Below are positions 1 to 12,600 of a stretch of DNA of 64,000 nt, one piece after another. A program made the position numbers and the translations under genes. Origin of the DNA: Megaleporinus macrocephalus (Eukaryota; Chordata; Actinopteri; Characiformes; Anostomidae); assembly GCA_021613375.1 (NCBI GenBank), contig CM038721.1, positions 6,905,986-6,969,985 on the forward strand, read 5' to 3'. Each line of letters begins with the position of its first letter. The first letter of the stretch is position 1. Below the pieces are notes generated by a model, which saw nothing but the letters and a program-made list of their open reading frames with translations, did not search any database and had not been told where the DNA came from.

Positions 1-157
1 ACAGTATATCTCCAAAATCATAATTATCCAGGACAGGCCATAAACACTCTTAACTTTCAATATAAGTCAATATAAAGAAGAGTTTTATTCTATGTGACAG
101 CTTTTGGAGCATTTCTATTGGTCCATACATCGTCATACTTTCATAGGATATCAATTA

Positions 158-759
158 GGGATGTGTCTCAAAACCTAGTGAGTGTGTAAGTAGGCTGTCT
201 AGGTAGCAGCTGTGTAAGTATCAGTGTTCTCTCCTCATCTCTCCTCATAAAACAGATTACTGAGACGCTCTAGTTAGAGAGAGACTGCGTCACGGCTTGT
301 TCCTGCCTATTGCAGCACTTGACCGGTGGTTTAGCTGGTTGCTAAGTTACCAGCCGGCATCCAAAACAATAGCCCGAGGCTTAAAAATCCGCTAGCATAA
401 ATGCTAATGTCTTGAGTATAAAACTGCTAAATGGTGAAGGACTCGTTACAGAGTTGATAATAAAATACTGTTTTGTGTGATTATATGACCAGAAACACAT
501 TAAAACTCCAGAGAGAATCAAAATAACTCACATTTTAAAACCACTTCACTGCTCGTAGATTAGCCTGCGGTGCATCATGGGATTGTCTTAGCAGCTGAGG
601 AAGCGTTCGATGCTTCCTTACAATCAGGTCTAAGTAAGGTTCCTCAGTAGACAGCATGTTTAAGGTATGTAAGAATTGGGACAGTCTACATGTCGGGAGC
701 GCATACTATGACGTAAAATGCTGCCTATGTAGGAGCTCAGTAGGTTTTGAGACACACCC
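158..759. mobile_element. MITE with terminal inverted repeats and TA target duplication
   Basis: The left end GGGATGTGTCTCAAAACCTA is mirrored by the right end TAGGTTTTGAGACACACCC, and the 602-bp element is flanked by TA on both sides. No transposase. Consistent with a Tc1/mariner-mobilised non-autonomous element. Confidence 0.75.
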
Positions 760-761
760 TA

Positions 762-3470
762 GATTTTTCTTTTGGACAGCAATGATACCTCATTTGCAAA
801 AAACAGCCTCAATTATTGTCAAGGTAACAGCAGCTGATTACCTGCCAGAAGGAATGCTCAACTCTTTCGGCATTCTCTGGAAGTTTTACAGCATCCAAGG
901 AAGTGATTTTGGAATGCTCTGCAGACTGAACTTCTACAACACTAGAACAAAGCCCTTCACCCAACAGCCCCATCAGAAGACACTGATGCAGTTGACACAG
1001 CTGCCCCTGGTGAGAGACAAGACAGGGAGATACTGCTGTTTGCTTACTGCTACACCGTTCAAGAATCAACACAATGCACCCCCACCACACACACACACTC
1101 TTATGACAGAATGGGGTCTTAGAGTACCTCCTGCAGTGCCGTCCATTGCCCTGCTGAGATTACATCACTGCCCATGACATCACACTGCCACAGTACATCA
1201 GTCTGCTGGTCGAGAGCAACTGGGGAGACACTAAAAAGTAACCATGACTTACAGGCGTTGTTCTGGTGGAGAGACAAGTTGTCTTCAGACTGGTAACAGC
1301 CCTGCTCGAGTGGGTCGGACTGCCATTAACCCTCCAATAAAACCACTGCACATACATAATAGTAGCACCACCATGTACAGCAGAGAAGAAGAAACCTTTT
1401 GTTCTTAGACTGGTGACAACAAGTGGTGCCATTTGTGTGTATTTGCATTGTTTATGCTCTGTTGTGCATATTGATGTTTCTAGAATCTAATCTTGTGTGT
1501 CTCCAAACAGAAATCTGATATGCTATATATAGCATACCAGCAGTTTTTTTTTGTTTTTTTTTTTTTACAGATTTATTTTATGTCCAACTTGGATATACAC
1601 ACCCACCAGCCACCAGAACACCTCCATGTATCTACACTCACTGTCTATTTTATCAGCTCCACTGAACATATAGGAACACTAGCTCAACAATTACAGAGTG
1701 TAGTTCATGATTTTCTCTGTATACTAGAGTATAATTCCTCTGAAGTCCCTGGCCAGGCTTGGTCCTCTATGCCGGAGTTCATGGAGGCACCATTCCTCTC
1801 CAGTCCGCTAGGGAGGCGCTATCCCACTTCTGACACCAGTGTAGCATCAGTGTAGGAGAAAATATCAAGGAATCAGGCAGGTCACCTGTACATAGTAGAC
1901 CCACACAAACAACCCCACAGTCCAGCTCAACAATGCACAACAACATTTATGCAACATTTTCACCCACTTAAGACTAATAACTAATCTCAGCTCTGCTACG
2001 ACCCCGAGTATCACACCCATGTATATACTTCAAACTATAGTTTAGGGCTTGGGGAGATAACATAAATAAAACAACCCAACACAACCAGTCAGATGCTCAA
2101 GGAAAAAGTCTTGCATTTGTATTATTTTCATACTGACAAAAAAAACCCCACAACAGTCAATGTCAAAATCGTCAGAGTGAGCTATGCCAACGTAACAAAC
2201 AAAAATATACAATATTTTTCTACTCTAACTAACCTAACAAAAGAAAAAGAAAAAAATATACAGAGACCTTACCTACCTCCTACCTCCCTACCCAAAAAAA
2301 TCAAGAACAAAGAAAACAACTAAACAAATTAAACGGCGCTCACCCCTACAGTGACGTGACGTCCTTGATGACTCTTATAACTATTAACATGTGTACTAGA
2401 GGAATCAAAACATGAGAAGACAAGGTAGGTTCACAAGTTATAGAACAATCAGCTCGCTAAAACAACCAAGGGTTGCTAGATGGACCATTCAGAACAAAGA
2501 TACAATTATACAAGGCTACATCTAAAAGCTTAGCAGTACAAAAAAAGACACACCACAAAACAAACTGACCACCAGATGGCAGCACCAACAGTCTGCAGTT
2601 CAATCCTTCTTCAAACTTTCCACGTCCGAATAAATTTTGGAGAAAAACTGGAGAAAAATAGACCCAAGGATGCTTCTCCAAAGAAATCCGCAGGGATATT
2701 TTTCCACGCCCTCAAAGTTCAGTCTTAGAAGTTGGTTTAGCATTTTCTTGGTTTAGAATCTCACCAACTAAAAACACACTCAGTGAAGTTGAGGCCTGGA
2801 CTCAGTGGGGTGGTCAGTCCACTGTTCTGAGATCACCAGCAGCTTCTAAATTTGAGGTGTCTGTATCTCCTTTTCTCCATCCTTTTAGACCCACAGCACA
2901 GAGGTGTCTTCTTACAGGAGAAGGATGGACAGAAACACCTGTGGATGTTAATTGAAAGTTAATTTTAAAAAGTCTTTTTTTAAATATCATTTGTGTGTCC
3001 AGACACCACCAACCTTGGATGGCTGTAGTCATAGGCGTCAGTAACCACATAACAAATCCCAGCACTTGCTTCACTCTGGATTTGTCATTGTAGTGCAGCC
3101 AGACTGAGCCACATCTGTTAAGAAAAAGTAATGGCAATTGTATTTCAAACTACCTTCAGTTGAATCTACATAAGATTTTATGTGGTCCAGACTATTAAAA
3201 ATCAATTAGAGTACAATCTGTACATACAATAAACTGAATAAAATCGAATAGGGCAGTAACAGGGTGATGTCCAAACAAATCTTTCCAAAATTGCAACTTT
3301 ACAGGAGAGAACAAAAACATACTTTACTTCCAATGCAAGTCAATGGAATCAGAATTATTTCCAAGCTGTTTTGGAGCACCTCTATTGGTCCATTCATCAT
3401 GAAATTTTTACACAATGTAAACGGCCATTGGCGTGTTCAAATGATGTAGAAAACTCAAAATCAACAAAAA
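762..3470. other. No gene recognised
   Basis: Ordinary AT-rich non-coding DNA with scattered dispersed repeats; short open frames here have no coding character. Confidence 0.5.
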
Positions 3471-3499
3471 AGGAGAGAACCAGAACCAGGAAGAACCAG

Positions 3500-3666
3500 C
3501 CAGAACCAGGAAGCTCACAGAGAACATCGTCCATGATCCGTCACATCCTGGACATCACCTGTTCCAGTATCTACCCTCAGGTCGGTGTTTCAGCCAGTTG
3601 AGGATCAAAACCTCCAGACTACAAAGAAGCATCTTCCCACACGCCATCACACTCATGAACAGCTGA
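3500..3666 (+). pseudogene. LINE reverse-transcriptase C-terminal fragment
   Basis: One frame reads HDPSHPGHHLFQYLPSGRC and on to FPHAITLMNS and a stop, the typical end of L2/CR1-type fish LINE open frames. Only this end remains, leading directly into the 58-bp array. Confidence 0.75.
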
Positions 3667-3689
3667 ACATCACACACTACATTCTGAAT

Positions 3690-4155
3690 CGATCTACTAC
3701 ATACATACATCATATCCAGATGTTCTCTCACTCTTCTTTCTCTGTACAGTCTACTACATACATACATCCATATCCAGATGTTCTATCACTCTTCTTTCTC
3801 TGTACAGTCTACCACATACATACATCCATATCCAGATGTTCTCTCACTCTTCTTTCTCTGTACAGTCTACTACATACATACATCCATATCCAGATGTTCT
3901 CTCACTCTTCTTTCTCTGTACAGTCTACCACATACATACATCCATATCCAGATGTTCTATCACTCTTCTTTCTCTGTACAGTCTACCACATACATACATC
4001 CATATCCAGATGTTCTCTCACTCTTCTTTCTCTGTACAGTCTACTACATACATACATCCATGTCCAGATGTTCTCTCACTCTTCTTTCTCTGTACAGTCT
4101 ACTACATACATACATCCATGTCCAGATGTTCTCTCACTCTTCTTTCTCTGTACTG
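3690..4155. repeat. 58-bp minisatellite in a LINE 3' UTR
   Basis: About eight near-identical units, each with TACATACATCCATATCCAGA and CTCTTCTTTCTCTGTACAG. The array starts 25 bp after the LINE stop codon, so it grew within the LINE 3' end. Three overlapping false open frames arise from it. Confidence 0.9.
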
Positions 4156-4309
4156 TACTGTTATTTATCTGATAGAGTCTCAGATCACTCTGTATCACAA
4201 TCTCAACCAGTGACTCTTCTGTTCTTCATATATCTATTTAATTCAGTCCTTTACTGCTGTACTCAGCACTTTACTTTAAATATACAACTCTGCACATGTT
4301 AAGTTTACA

Positions 4310-4370
4310 GGTGTGTCTGTGTGTGTATGTATGTCACTGTGTGTGTGTGTGTCACTGTGTGTTCTTGTAG
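4310..4370. repeat. TG-rich microsatellite
   Basis: Interrupted GT repeats followed by a short dispersed repeat (TTGTGAGGACCACATGTCCTC) up to about 4490. Confidence 0.8.
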
Positions 4371-4499
4371 AGGTATAGTTGTGAGGACCACATGTCCTCA
4401 TTAGTATAGGACAGTCAGATTTTTTTTGGTAAAGTGAGGACATTTTGCTGGTCCTCACTTCAGCACATGTCATTTTCTCCAAAAATCTAGTTTAAAAAT

Positions 4500-7400
4500 T
4501 TAACTGAGGTTAAGGTTAGGGTTAGGTGTAGGTTTAGTATTATATAAGGTACTGAGGTTAAGGTTAAGGTTAGGTTTAGGTGTAGGTGTAGTATTATATA
4601 AGGTACTGAGGTTAAGGTTAGGTGTAGGTTTAGTATTATATAAGGTACTGAGGTTAAGGTTAAGGTTAGGTTTAGGTGTAGGTGTAGTATTATATAAGGT
4701 ACTGAGGTTAAGGTTAGGGTTAGGTGTAGGTGTAGTATTATATAAGGTACTGATGTTAAGGTGAGGGTTATGTTTAGGTGTAGTATTATATAAGGTACTG
4801 AGGTTAAGGTTAGGGTTATGTGTAGTATTATATAAGGTACTGAGGTTAGGGTTAGGGTTAGGTGTAGTATTATATAAGGTACAGAGGTTAGGGTTAGGTG
4901 TAGTATTATATAAGGTACAGAGGTTAGGGTTAGGGTTAGGTGTAGGTGTAGTATTATATAAGGTACTGAGGTTAGGGTTAGGTATAAGTGTAGTATTATA
5001 TAAGGTACTGAGGTTAAGGTTAGGTGTAGGTGTAGTATTATATAATGTACTGAGGTTAAGGTTAGGTTTAGGAGTGGGTGTAGTATTATATAAGGTACTG
5101 AGGTTAGGGTTAGGGTTCGGTTTAGGTATAGGTGTAGTATTATATAAGGTACTGAGGTTAGGTTTAGGTGTAGGTGTAGTATTATATAAGGTACTGAGGT
5201 TAAGGTTAGGTTTAGGAGTTGGTGTAGTATTATATAAGGTACTGAGGTTAAGGTTAGGTTTAGGAGTGGGTGTAGTATTATATAAGGTACTGAGGTTAGG
5301 GTTAGGGTTCGGTTTACGTATAGGTGTACTATTATATAAGGTACTGAGGTTAGGTGTAGGTGTAGGTGTAGTATTATATAAGGTACTGAGGTTAATGTTA
5401 GGTTTAGGAGTTGATGTAGTATTTTTATAAGGTACTGAGGTTAAGGTTAGGTGTAGTATTATATAAGGTACTGAGGTTAGGGCTAGGTGTAGGTGTAGTA
5501 TTATATAAGGTACTGAGGTTAGGGTTAGGTATAGGTGTAGTATTATATAAGGTACTGAGGTTAAGGTTAGGTGTAGTATTATATAAGGTACTGAGGTTAA
5601 GGTTAGGTGTAGTATTATATAAGGTACTGAGGTTAAGGTTAGGTGTAGTATTATATAAGGTACTGAGGTTAGGGTTAGGTATAGGTGTAGTATTATATAA
5701 GGTACTGAGGTTAAGGTTATGTGTAGTATTATATAAGGTACTGAGGTTAGGTGTAGGTGTAGTATTATATAAGGCACTGAGGTTAGGGTTAGGTATAGGT
5801 GTAGTATTATATAAGGTACTGAGGTTAAGGTTAGGTGTAGTATTATATAAGGTACTGAGGTTAGGTTTAGGTGTAGTATTATATAAGGCACTGAGGTTAG
5901 GGTTAGGTGTAGGTGTAGTATTATATAAGGTACTGAGGTTAAGGTTAGGTGTAGTATTATATAAGGTACTGAGGTTAGGTGTAGGTGTAGTATTATATAT
6001 GGTACTGAGGTTAAGGTTAGGTTGAGGTGTAGTATTATATAAGGTACTGAGGTTAGGTTTAGGTGTAGTATTATATAAGGTACTGAGGTTAGGGTTAGGT
6101 GTAGGTGTAGTATTATATAAGGTACTGAGGTTAAGGTTAGGTTTAGGTGTAGTATTATATAAGGTACTGAGGTTAGGGTTAGGTGTAGGTGTAGTATTAT
6201 ATAAGGTACTGAGGTTAAGGTTAGGGTTAGGTTTAGGTGTAGATGTAGTATTATATAAGGTACTGAGGTTAAGGTTAGGTGTAGATGTAGTATTATATAA
6301 GGTACTGAGGTTAAGGTTAGGGTTAGGTGTAGGTGTAGTATTATATAAGGTACTGAGGTTAGGGTTAGGTGTAAGTGTAGTATTATATAAGGTACTGAGG
6401 TTAAGGTTAGGTTTAGGTGTAGGTGTAGTATTATATAAGGTACTGAGGTTAAGGTTAGGTTTAGGTGTAGGTGTAGTGTTATATAAGCTACTGAGGTTAA
6501 GGTTAGGTTTAAGTGTAGTATTATATAAGGTACTGAGGTTAAGGTTAGGTTTAGGTGTAGTATTATATAAGGTACTGAGGTTAGGGTTAGGTTTAGGTGT
6601 AGTATTATATAAGGTACTGAGGTTAGGGTTAGGTTTAGGTGTAGTATTATATAAGGTACTGAGGTTAAGGTTAGGTTTAGGTGTAGTATTATATAAGGTA
6701 CTGAGGTTAGGGTTAGGTTTAGGTGTAGTATTATATAAGGTACTGAGGTTAGGGTTAGGTTTAGGTGTAGTATTATATAAGATACTGAGGTTAGGGTTAG
6801 GTTTAGGTGTAGTATTATATAAGGTACTGAGGTTAGGGTTAGGTTTAGGTGTAGTATTATATAAGGTACTGAGGTTAGGTGTAGGTGTAGTATTATATAA
6901 GGTACTAAGGTTAATGATAGGGTTAGGTGTAGGTGTAGTATTATATAAGGTACTGAGGTTAGGTGTAGGTGTAGTATTATATAAGGTACTGAGGTTAAGG
7001 TTAGGTGTAGGTGTAGTATTATATAAGGTACTGAGGTTAGATTTAGGTGTAGTATTATATAAGGTACTAAGGTTAATGATAGGGTTAGGTGTAGGTGTAG
7101 TATTATATAAGGTACTGAGGTTAGGTTTAGGTGTAGGTGTAGTATTATATAAGGTACTGAGGTTAGGTTTAGGTGTAGGTGTAGTATTATATAAGGTACT
7201 GAGGTTAGGGTTAGGTGTAGGTGTAGTATCATATAAGGTACTGAGGTTAGGTTTAGGTGTAGGTGTAGTATTATATAAGGTACTGAGGTTAGGGTTAGGT
7301 GTAGGTGTAGTATTATATAAGGTACTGAGGTTAAGGTTAGGGTTAGGTTTAGGTGTAGTATTATATAAGGTACTGAGGTTAAGGTTAGGGTTAGGTGTAA

Positions 7401-8325
7401 GTGTAGTATTATATAAGGTACTGAGGTTAAGGTTAGGTTTAGGTGTAGGTGTAGTATTATATAAGGTACTGAGGTTAAGGTTAGGTTTAGGTGTAGATGT
7501 AGTATTATATAAGGTACAGAGGTTAAGGTTAGGGTTAGGTGTAAGTGTAGTATTATATAAGGTACTGAGGTTAAGGTTAGGTTTAGGTGTAGGTGTAGTG
7601 TTATATAAGCTACTGAGGTTAAGGTTAGGTTTAGGTTGAGGTGTAGTATTATATAAGGTACTGAGGTTAAGGTTAGGTTTAGGTGTAGATGTAGTATTAT
7701 ATAAGGTACAGAGGTTAAGGTTAGGGTTAGGTGTAAGTGTAGTATTATATAAGGTACTGAGGTTAAGGTTAGGTTTAGGTGTAGGTGTAGTGTTATATAA
7801 GCTACTGAGGTTAAGGTTAGGTTTAGGTTGAGGTGTAGTATTATATAAGGTACAGAGGTTAAGGTTAGGGTTAGGTGTAAGTGTAGTATTATATAAGGTA
7901 CTGAGGTTAAGGTTAGGTTTAGGTGTAGGTGTAGTATTATATAAGCTACTGAGGTTAAGGTTAGGTTTAGGTTGAGGTGTAGTATTATATAAGGTACTGA
8001 GGTTAAGGTTAGCTGTAGGTGTAGGTGTAGTATTATATAAGGTACTGAGGTTAAGGTTAGGTTTAGGTGTAGATGTAGTATTATATAAGGTACTGAGGTT
8101 AAGGTTAGGTTTAGGTGTAGATGTAGTATTATATAAGGTACTGAGGTTAAGGTTAGGTTTAGGTGTAGGTGTAGTACTATCTAAGGTACTGAGGTTAAGG
8201 TTAGGTTTAGGTGTAGATGTAGTATTATATAAGGTACTGAGGTTAAGGTTAGGTTTAGGTTTAGGTGTAGTATTATATAAGGTACTGAAGTTAAGGTTAG
8301 GGTTAGGTTTAGGTGTAGTATTATT
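4500..8325. repeat. 3.8-kb array of telomere-like hexamers
   Basis: Each unit is TTATAT-AAGGTA-CTGAGG followed by a variable number of TTAAGG, TTAGGG, TTAGGT, GTAGGT and a closing GTAGTA, so unit length changes in steps of 6 (commonly 36-54 bp). The register is broken only rarely, for example by an extra T near 5420-5427. Both strands stay open for hundreds of codons (910 on minus, 387 on plus) because every step is a multiple of three; these are not genes. Confidence 0.93.
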
Positions 8326-8383
8326 TAGTTATAGTACAGCAAAGTTCAATAGAAACCTATGGACGACTTCACTAATATAGTAA

Positions 8384-8389
<6 letters not shown>

Positions 8390-8443
<54 letters not shown>
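8390..8443. repeat. GT microsatellite
   Basis: Uninterrupted (GT)n of about 27 units. Confidence 0.95.
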
Positions 8444-8446
<3 letters not shown>

Positions 8447-8859
8447 GTTGGGTGTGTTTGTTACTTCTGTAATGTCAGTTATCGTGCACTGTGAGCTACT
8501 GTAACCAAAAACTAATTCCTTATATGTGTGAGCATACTTGGCCAAAAAAGTCTGATTCTGATTCCAACAATATAAAGTAATAAAAATAATAAAGAATAAA
8601 ATAATAAAAAAATAAATTATGTTTTTCATTGGACAGTGATGAAAAACACTTTCACTGACACTCATATGAAGTTAGGTAATGATCTGAAACTACTGAAGTC
8701 TGTGGAAGAACAATTAGATCATGTATGTCAGCACCTATGAACAATGAAGCACTTGTGTTTAGTGGATGACTGGCTCTTAAGAGTTTTCACTTATTAGAAA
8801 GAGAAACCCTGACAGCTGAGGAGGAATAAAAACCTAAAAGAACCTGAGAAGTGTTCTCG
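8444..8859. other. No feature seen upstream of the lamin CpG region
   Basis: AT-rich non-coding sequence. Confidence 0.4.
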
Positions 8860-9328
8860 GCCGGCAGTAACTCCCCCTTTCCCTTTAAATTCCTCGGCAT
8901 GTGTCTGCGGTCTTGTGATGTGACATCAGCGCCTCATTGAGCCGCCTGCCCTCCTCCCACAGCTGCGCTCAATGAAGCGCTTCTGGGCGACGCATCTAAG
9001 CAGGCCTCAGCGTCGGGACTGTCACGCGGCGGACAGGCGAGCGTGCGGCTACTGTTTTGTGCGGCTGCGTGTTCCGGAATAAGGCGGGGAGGACATAGCC
9101 GAGCCTGTGCTGACCGTGCGCTGCGTGTTCGTGACGATGGCATCGTAGTGCACTTTGGTGCGCTTGGAGTTTGTCTGGGCACTTTGGCACATCATCTCAT
9201 CTCATCTCTCTCTCTCTCTCTCTCTCATCCTTCTCGTTTGCTCTCCTCCACGTTCGGTTCGGTTCTGCACAGTTCTAACCCGCCGGAGAGACGTTACAGA
9301 GTCAGGCGGGAGAGAGGGCCAGTTAGCC
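8860..9328 (+). promoter_or_regulatory. Lamin CpG-rich promoter and 5' UTR region
   Basis: Sequence turns GC- and CpG-rich from about 8.86 kb and stays so through exon 1, unlike the AT-rich DNA around it. It contains a CRE-like TGACATCA at 8921-8928 and a CT microsatellite at about 9204-9228 probably within the 5' UTR. No clear TATA box, as expected for a housekeeping lamina gene. The transcription start was not located. Confidence 0.5.
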
Positions 9329-9696
9329 ATGATCACCTCCACTCCGGCTCCGGCGGCTGCTCGGGCTTCTCGAGCTCCCGCCGGAGCTTCGCCTTCCTCG
9401 GTCAGCCCGACTCGTCTGAGCCGCATGCAGGAGAAGGAGGACCTCCGGCAGCTGAACGACCGGCTGGCTAACTACATCGAGCGCGTGCGCCAGCTCGAGA
9501 ATGAGAAGTCGTCCATGCAGCTGCTGCTGGAGGAGAAGGAGGAGACCACCACCCGCGAGCTCAGGAACGTCAGGTTGCTCTACGAGACCGAGCTGGCCGA
9601 TGCCAGGAAGACGCTGGACACCACTGCTAACGAGAGGGCCAGGCTTCAGATAGAGTACAGTCAGCTGTGCGAGGACCACCGCAGGCTGGTGGCGAG
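9329..9696 (+). CDS. lmnl3: Lamin exon 1: head, coil 1A and start of coil 1B
   Basis: Encodes residues 1-122 and two bases of codon 123. The start ATG follows AGTTAGCC, and the head then has SPTRLSR, the lamin mitotic phosphorylation motif. [13 protein letters not shown] is the conserved start of the rod. The donor is GAG|GTATGC. An in-frame ATG lies upstream at 9155, but its extension reads through a CT microsatellite and is not lamin-like, so 9329 was chosen. Confidence 0.9.
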
Positions 9697-12600
9697 GTAT
9701 GCACGAGAGAGATTAAAGGGAAATGCCACCAGGTTTCAAAAAAGTTCTCAATAATTTAGTCTTTGGTATGTAAACCAAATAAAGTAGAGAGGTCGGTGTG
9801 AAATGGTTTGGTTTAGAGAAACTTGAAGATTTGGATGCTCTTTAAAGTGGTGGTGATGGTAACCAGGGGTCTGTATGTCTCCAACACAGATCCAGCTATG
9901 TAATTTAGTGTAAATACCATCAGACAATCTAGATTGCACTTTACTTGTGACATTAATAATGCTAGAAATGGTCATATATCTTGAGGAAAAAAAGTTTCTT
10001 TAGGAACTATTTTGCCTCGCAATACCCTGCATGTATCCCTCCACCATGTTTAGGCAGTTTATTCATAATCATTTTTGTACGTGAAGCAGCTGCTTATTTA
10101 AAGAGGTTTGTGTGAAATTATTCGGTTTAGAGGAAGTCAAAGCCTCAGATATTCTTTACAGTGGTGGTGATAGTAACCAGGGGTCTGTATGTCTCCAACA
10201 CAAATCTAGCCGTTTAATTTACTATAAATGCCACCAAAGAATCTAACTGTGTTATTCTGTGTGTTTCTATGAAACATTAATTATTGTAAAAAGTTCCCTG
10301 GGGATTGTTTTGCCTCGCAACTCCACCATGAATAGGTTCAAATTTGAAGCCAAATCTTTCACGGATCTGTCAAAACCATGTGTTTATGTTTAGGCAGTTT
10401 ATTTATAACCATGTGAACAGAATTATTTAGAGAGGTTTGGTGCGAAATGGTTTGGTTTAGAGAAACTTCTTTTCACTAGTAGTAGTAGTAACCAGGGCTG
10501 TACAACACACACAGAACCATTTAATTTACCTTAAAAGCACCAGTTAATTTATACTGTTTTGTGTGTTTTATATGTAACATCATTTATTGTAGAAATGGTC
10601 ATAAATCTGAAAAAAAAAAAAAAAATTCTTTAGGGACTATTTTGCCTCAACGCCCTGCATATATCCCTCCACCATGAACAGATTAAAATTTTATGCCAAA
10701 ACTTTCACAAATCTGTCATAAATGTTTTTATATTTAGGAAGTTACCCAAAACTTTTATGTAATAACTTTTTAATTGTTGACTCGTCATTGTTTAATTGTT
10801 AACATTGGTGGAGTTCCCCTTTAAAGGGCTCTTAGCATGGGAGGCTTGATGTATTAACTTTACAAATATTTAAATGTTACATGATTTAGCAGCCTCATTT
10901 GAATATTGTTGTTGTGTCACAAAAAACAGCACATTTACATCCATGCATTTACCCTTGTAGCCATTGACGATGAAGTTATAAGTAGTGTTTCAGCCTGGGC
11001 TCACTGAATCAGACAGCCAATCAAAACGCACTCATTTGCATATACAAGTCTTAAACAAACAACCTGTAATAAGGATAAGTCATATAAAAGATGTTTGTGT
11101 TTTGAGTGACCGAAAATAATAAAATACAAGCAAAATGTAAGAGGCCTTTTAAACCCAGCACAACATGACAGGCTTTATAATGTGACCAGCACTGGGCCTC
11201 ATTAGGTGATTGGTCCCACTGCCATCGGACAGGGGCTTCAAATGCAGCTCCAAAAATAATGAGGACTCTCATTAGTTGGGACTGAAGACCCCTGACCTGT
11301 GGCAGACCAGTCCACAAACCCAACAAGGCCCAAATGACCCAGAGGCCCTGATACAGTTCATGAAGGTCTATAGGTTGGAACTGTTCTGAGCGGCAACATT
11401 GTCTACATTGTAGACAAGGGGGGCTCCACCAGGTTTTCAAAATGTCTACATACCTTAATGGTTACGATGTAAAAGAGGTTATTTCGAGTGGTTTGGTGTG
11501 AAATGCTCCGTTCTAGAGACATTTGGAACCAGAACTGCTTACAGTGGTAGTGAATGGAACCAGACATCCACCTCTAAAAGCTGAAATATATCATGATGTG
11601 GTTAGATGTGTACCACCTGATGTCTGATACATTGCTTTATGATTTTGTTGGTTAGTGCGTTTGAATTTGTTCATGGCAAAGGAATAAATGCAGGCATTGT
11701 AAGGCAAAATACTCACCAGAGATTTTTTTAAAAATCTTTCACTATTTCAACATTCAACTTCAACATTTCCATAGAATAAAAACTCAGACATGTGGGTTCA
11801 CTAGTGGTTTTACTAGTAAATATAATTTGTGTTGTAGACATGGTGACCCCTGGTTACTATCACCACCACTAATTTTTATAAAAAATAAAAACAAATCTGT
11901 GTTGACAAACCATTTCGCACCAAATCCCTCTGAATGACTTTGTATCACAAAAGCAAAAATTTTGATAAATGGGTGGAATTCCCCTTTAAGCTTTTGTGAA
12001 AATAAAACAGATTTTTCGTGACTCCACTACTAATACAGTAAATAAAAGTTTGCAAAAGGAATAAATGAATTAGTGCTTCTCTTAATTTAAATATCTTCCG
12101 ACTGAAGGAACGACTCCTTATAACAAACCTGGAGTGAAAAATCTCCACAGAAGCCCAAACTCACGACTAGATGGCAAAACTAATCATTGACAGGCTTAAA
12201 CTGGTCCTAAGGCAAGACCAACTTCATTTAGGCTGCTTTAATTGCTTAAATAGCATTTAATCTTATTTCTTTTGATAAATGCTTATAAAAGATGGCAGAG
12301 CTCAGTTAGCCAGCCAGCTAGCTAGCCTAACTAGGTGCTAATAGTTATTTTGATAAGTCAGTCAGTTTTAGGAGTGTATATTGCTCATTTATTTATTTAA
12401 ACCTTCTGTGTCAAGATACAAAATATATTTTTGCACTCGTACTCATCATTTATTTGTGTTATAAAGACAAATCCTCTTCAGCTTCGGCAGGTCTCAGTGT
12501 TAGCGGTAGCATTAGCTCATCTAAAGGGGCAGCGTCTGCCACATAACCTCCTTATTAGATACAAAATGCCACAGATTTAGCTTTGAGTAGTTTTTATTTT

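Noticed and set aside
656..1177. 173-codon plus-strand frame at the left edge
   Set aside because: Overlaps the MITE end and has no recognisable domain or splice partners.
3585..4302. Overlapping frames of 125-195 codons with TTYIHPYPDVLS repeats
   Set aside because: They come from the 58-bp minisatellite, whose period is not a multiple of three, so one repeat reads in all three frames.
4500..7232. 910-codon minus-strand open frame (LHLNLTLTSVPYI repeats)
   Set aside because: It lies wholly in the hexamer array; the other strand and other frames are also open, and its start ATG comes from one point change in the repeat.
8938..9182. GC-rich minus-strand frames over the lamin promoter
   Set aside because: Open only because CpG-rich DNA has few stop codons; no similarity seen.
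9155..9328. Upstream in-frame extension of lamin exon 1
   Set aside because: Translates a CT microsatellite and has no resemblance to a lamin head; the ATG at 9329 gives the expected head length.
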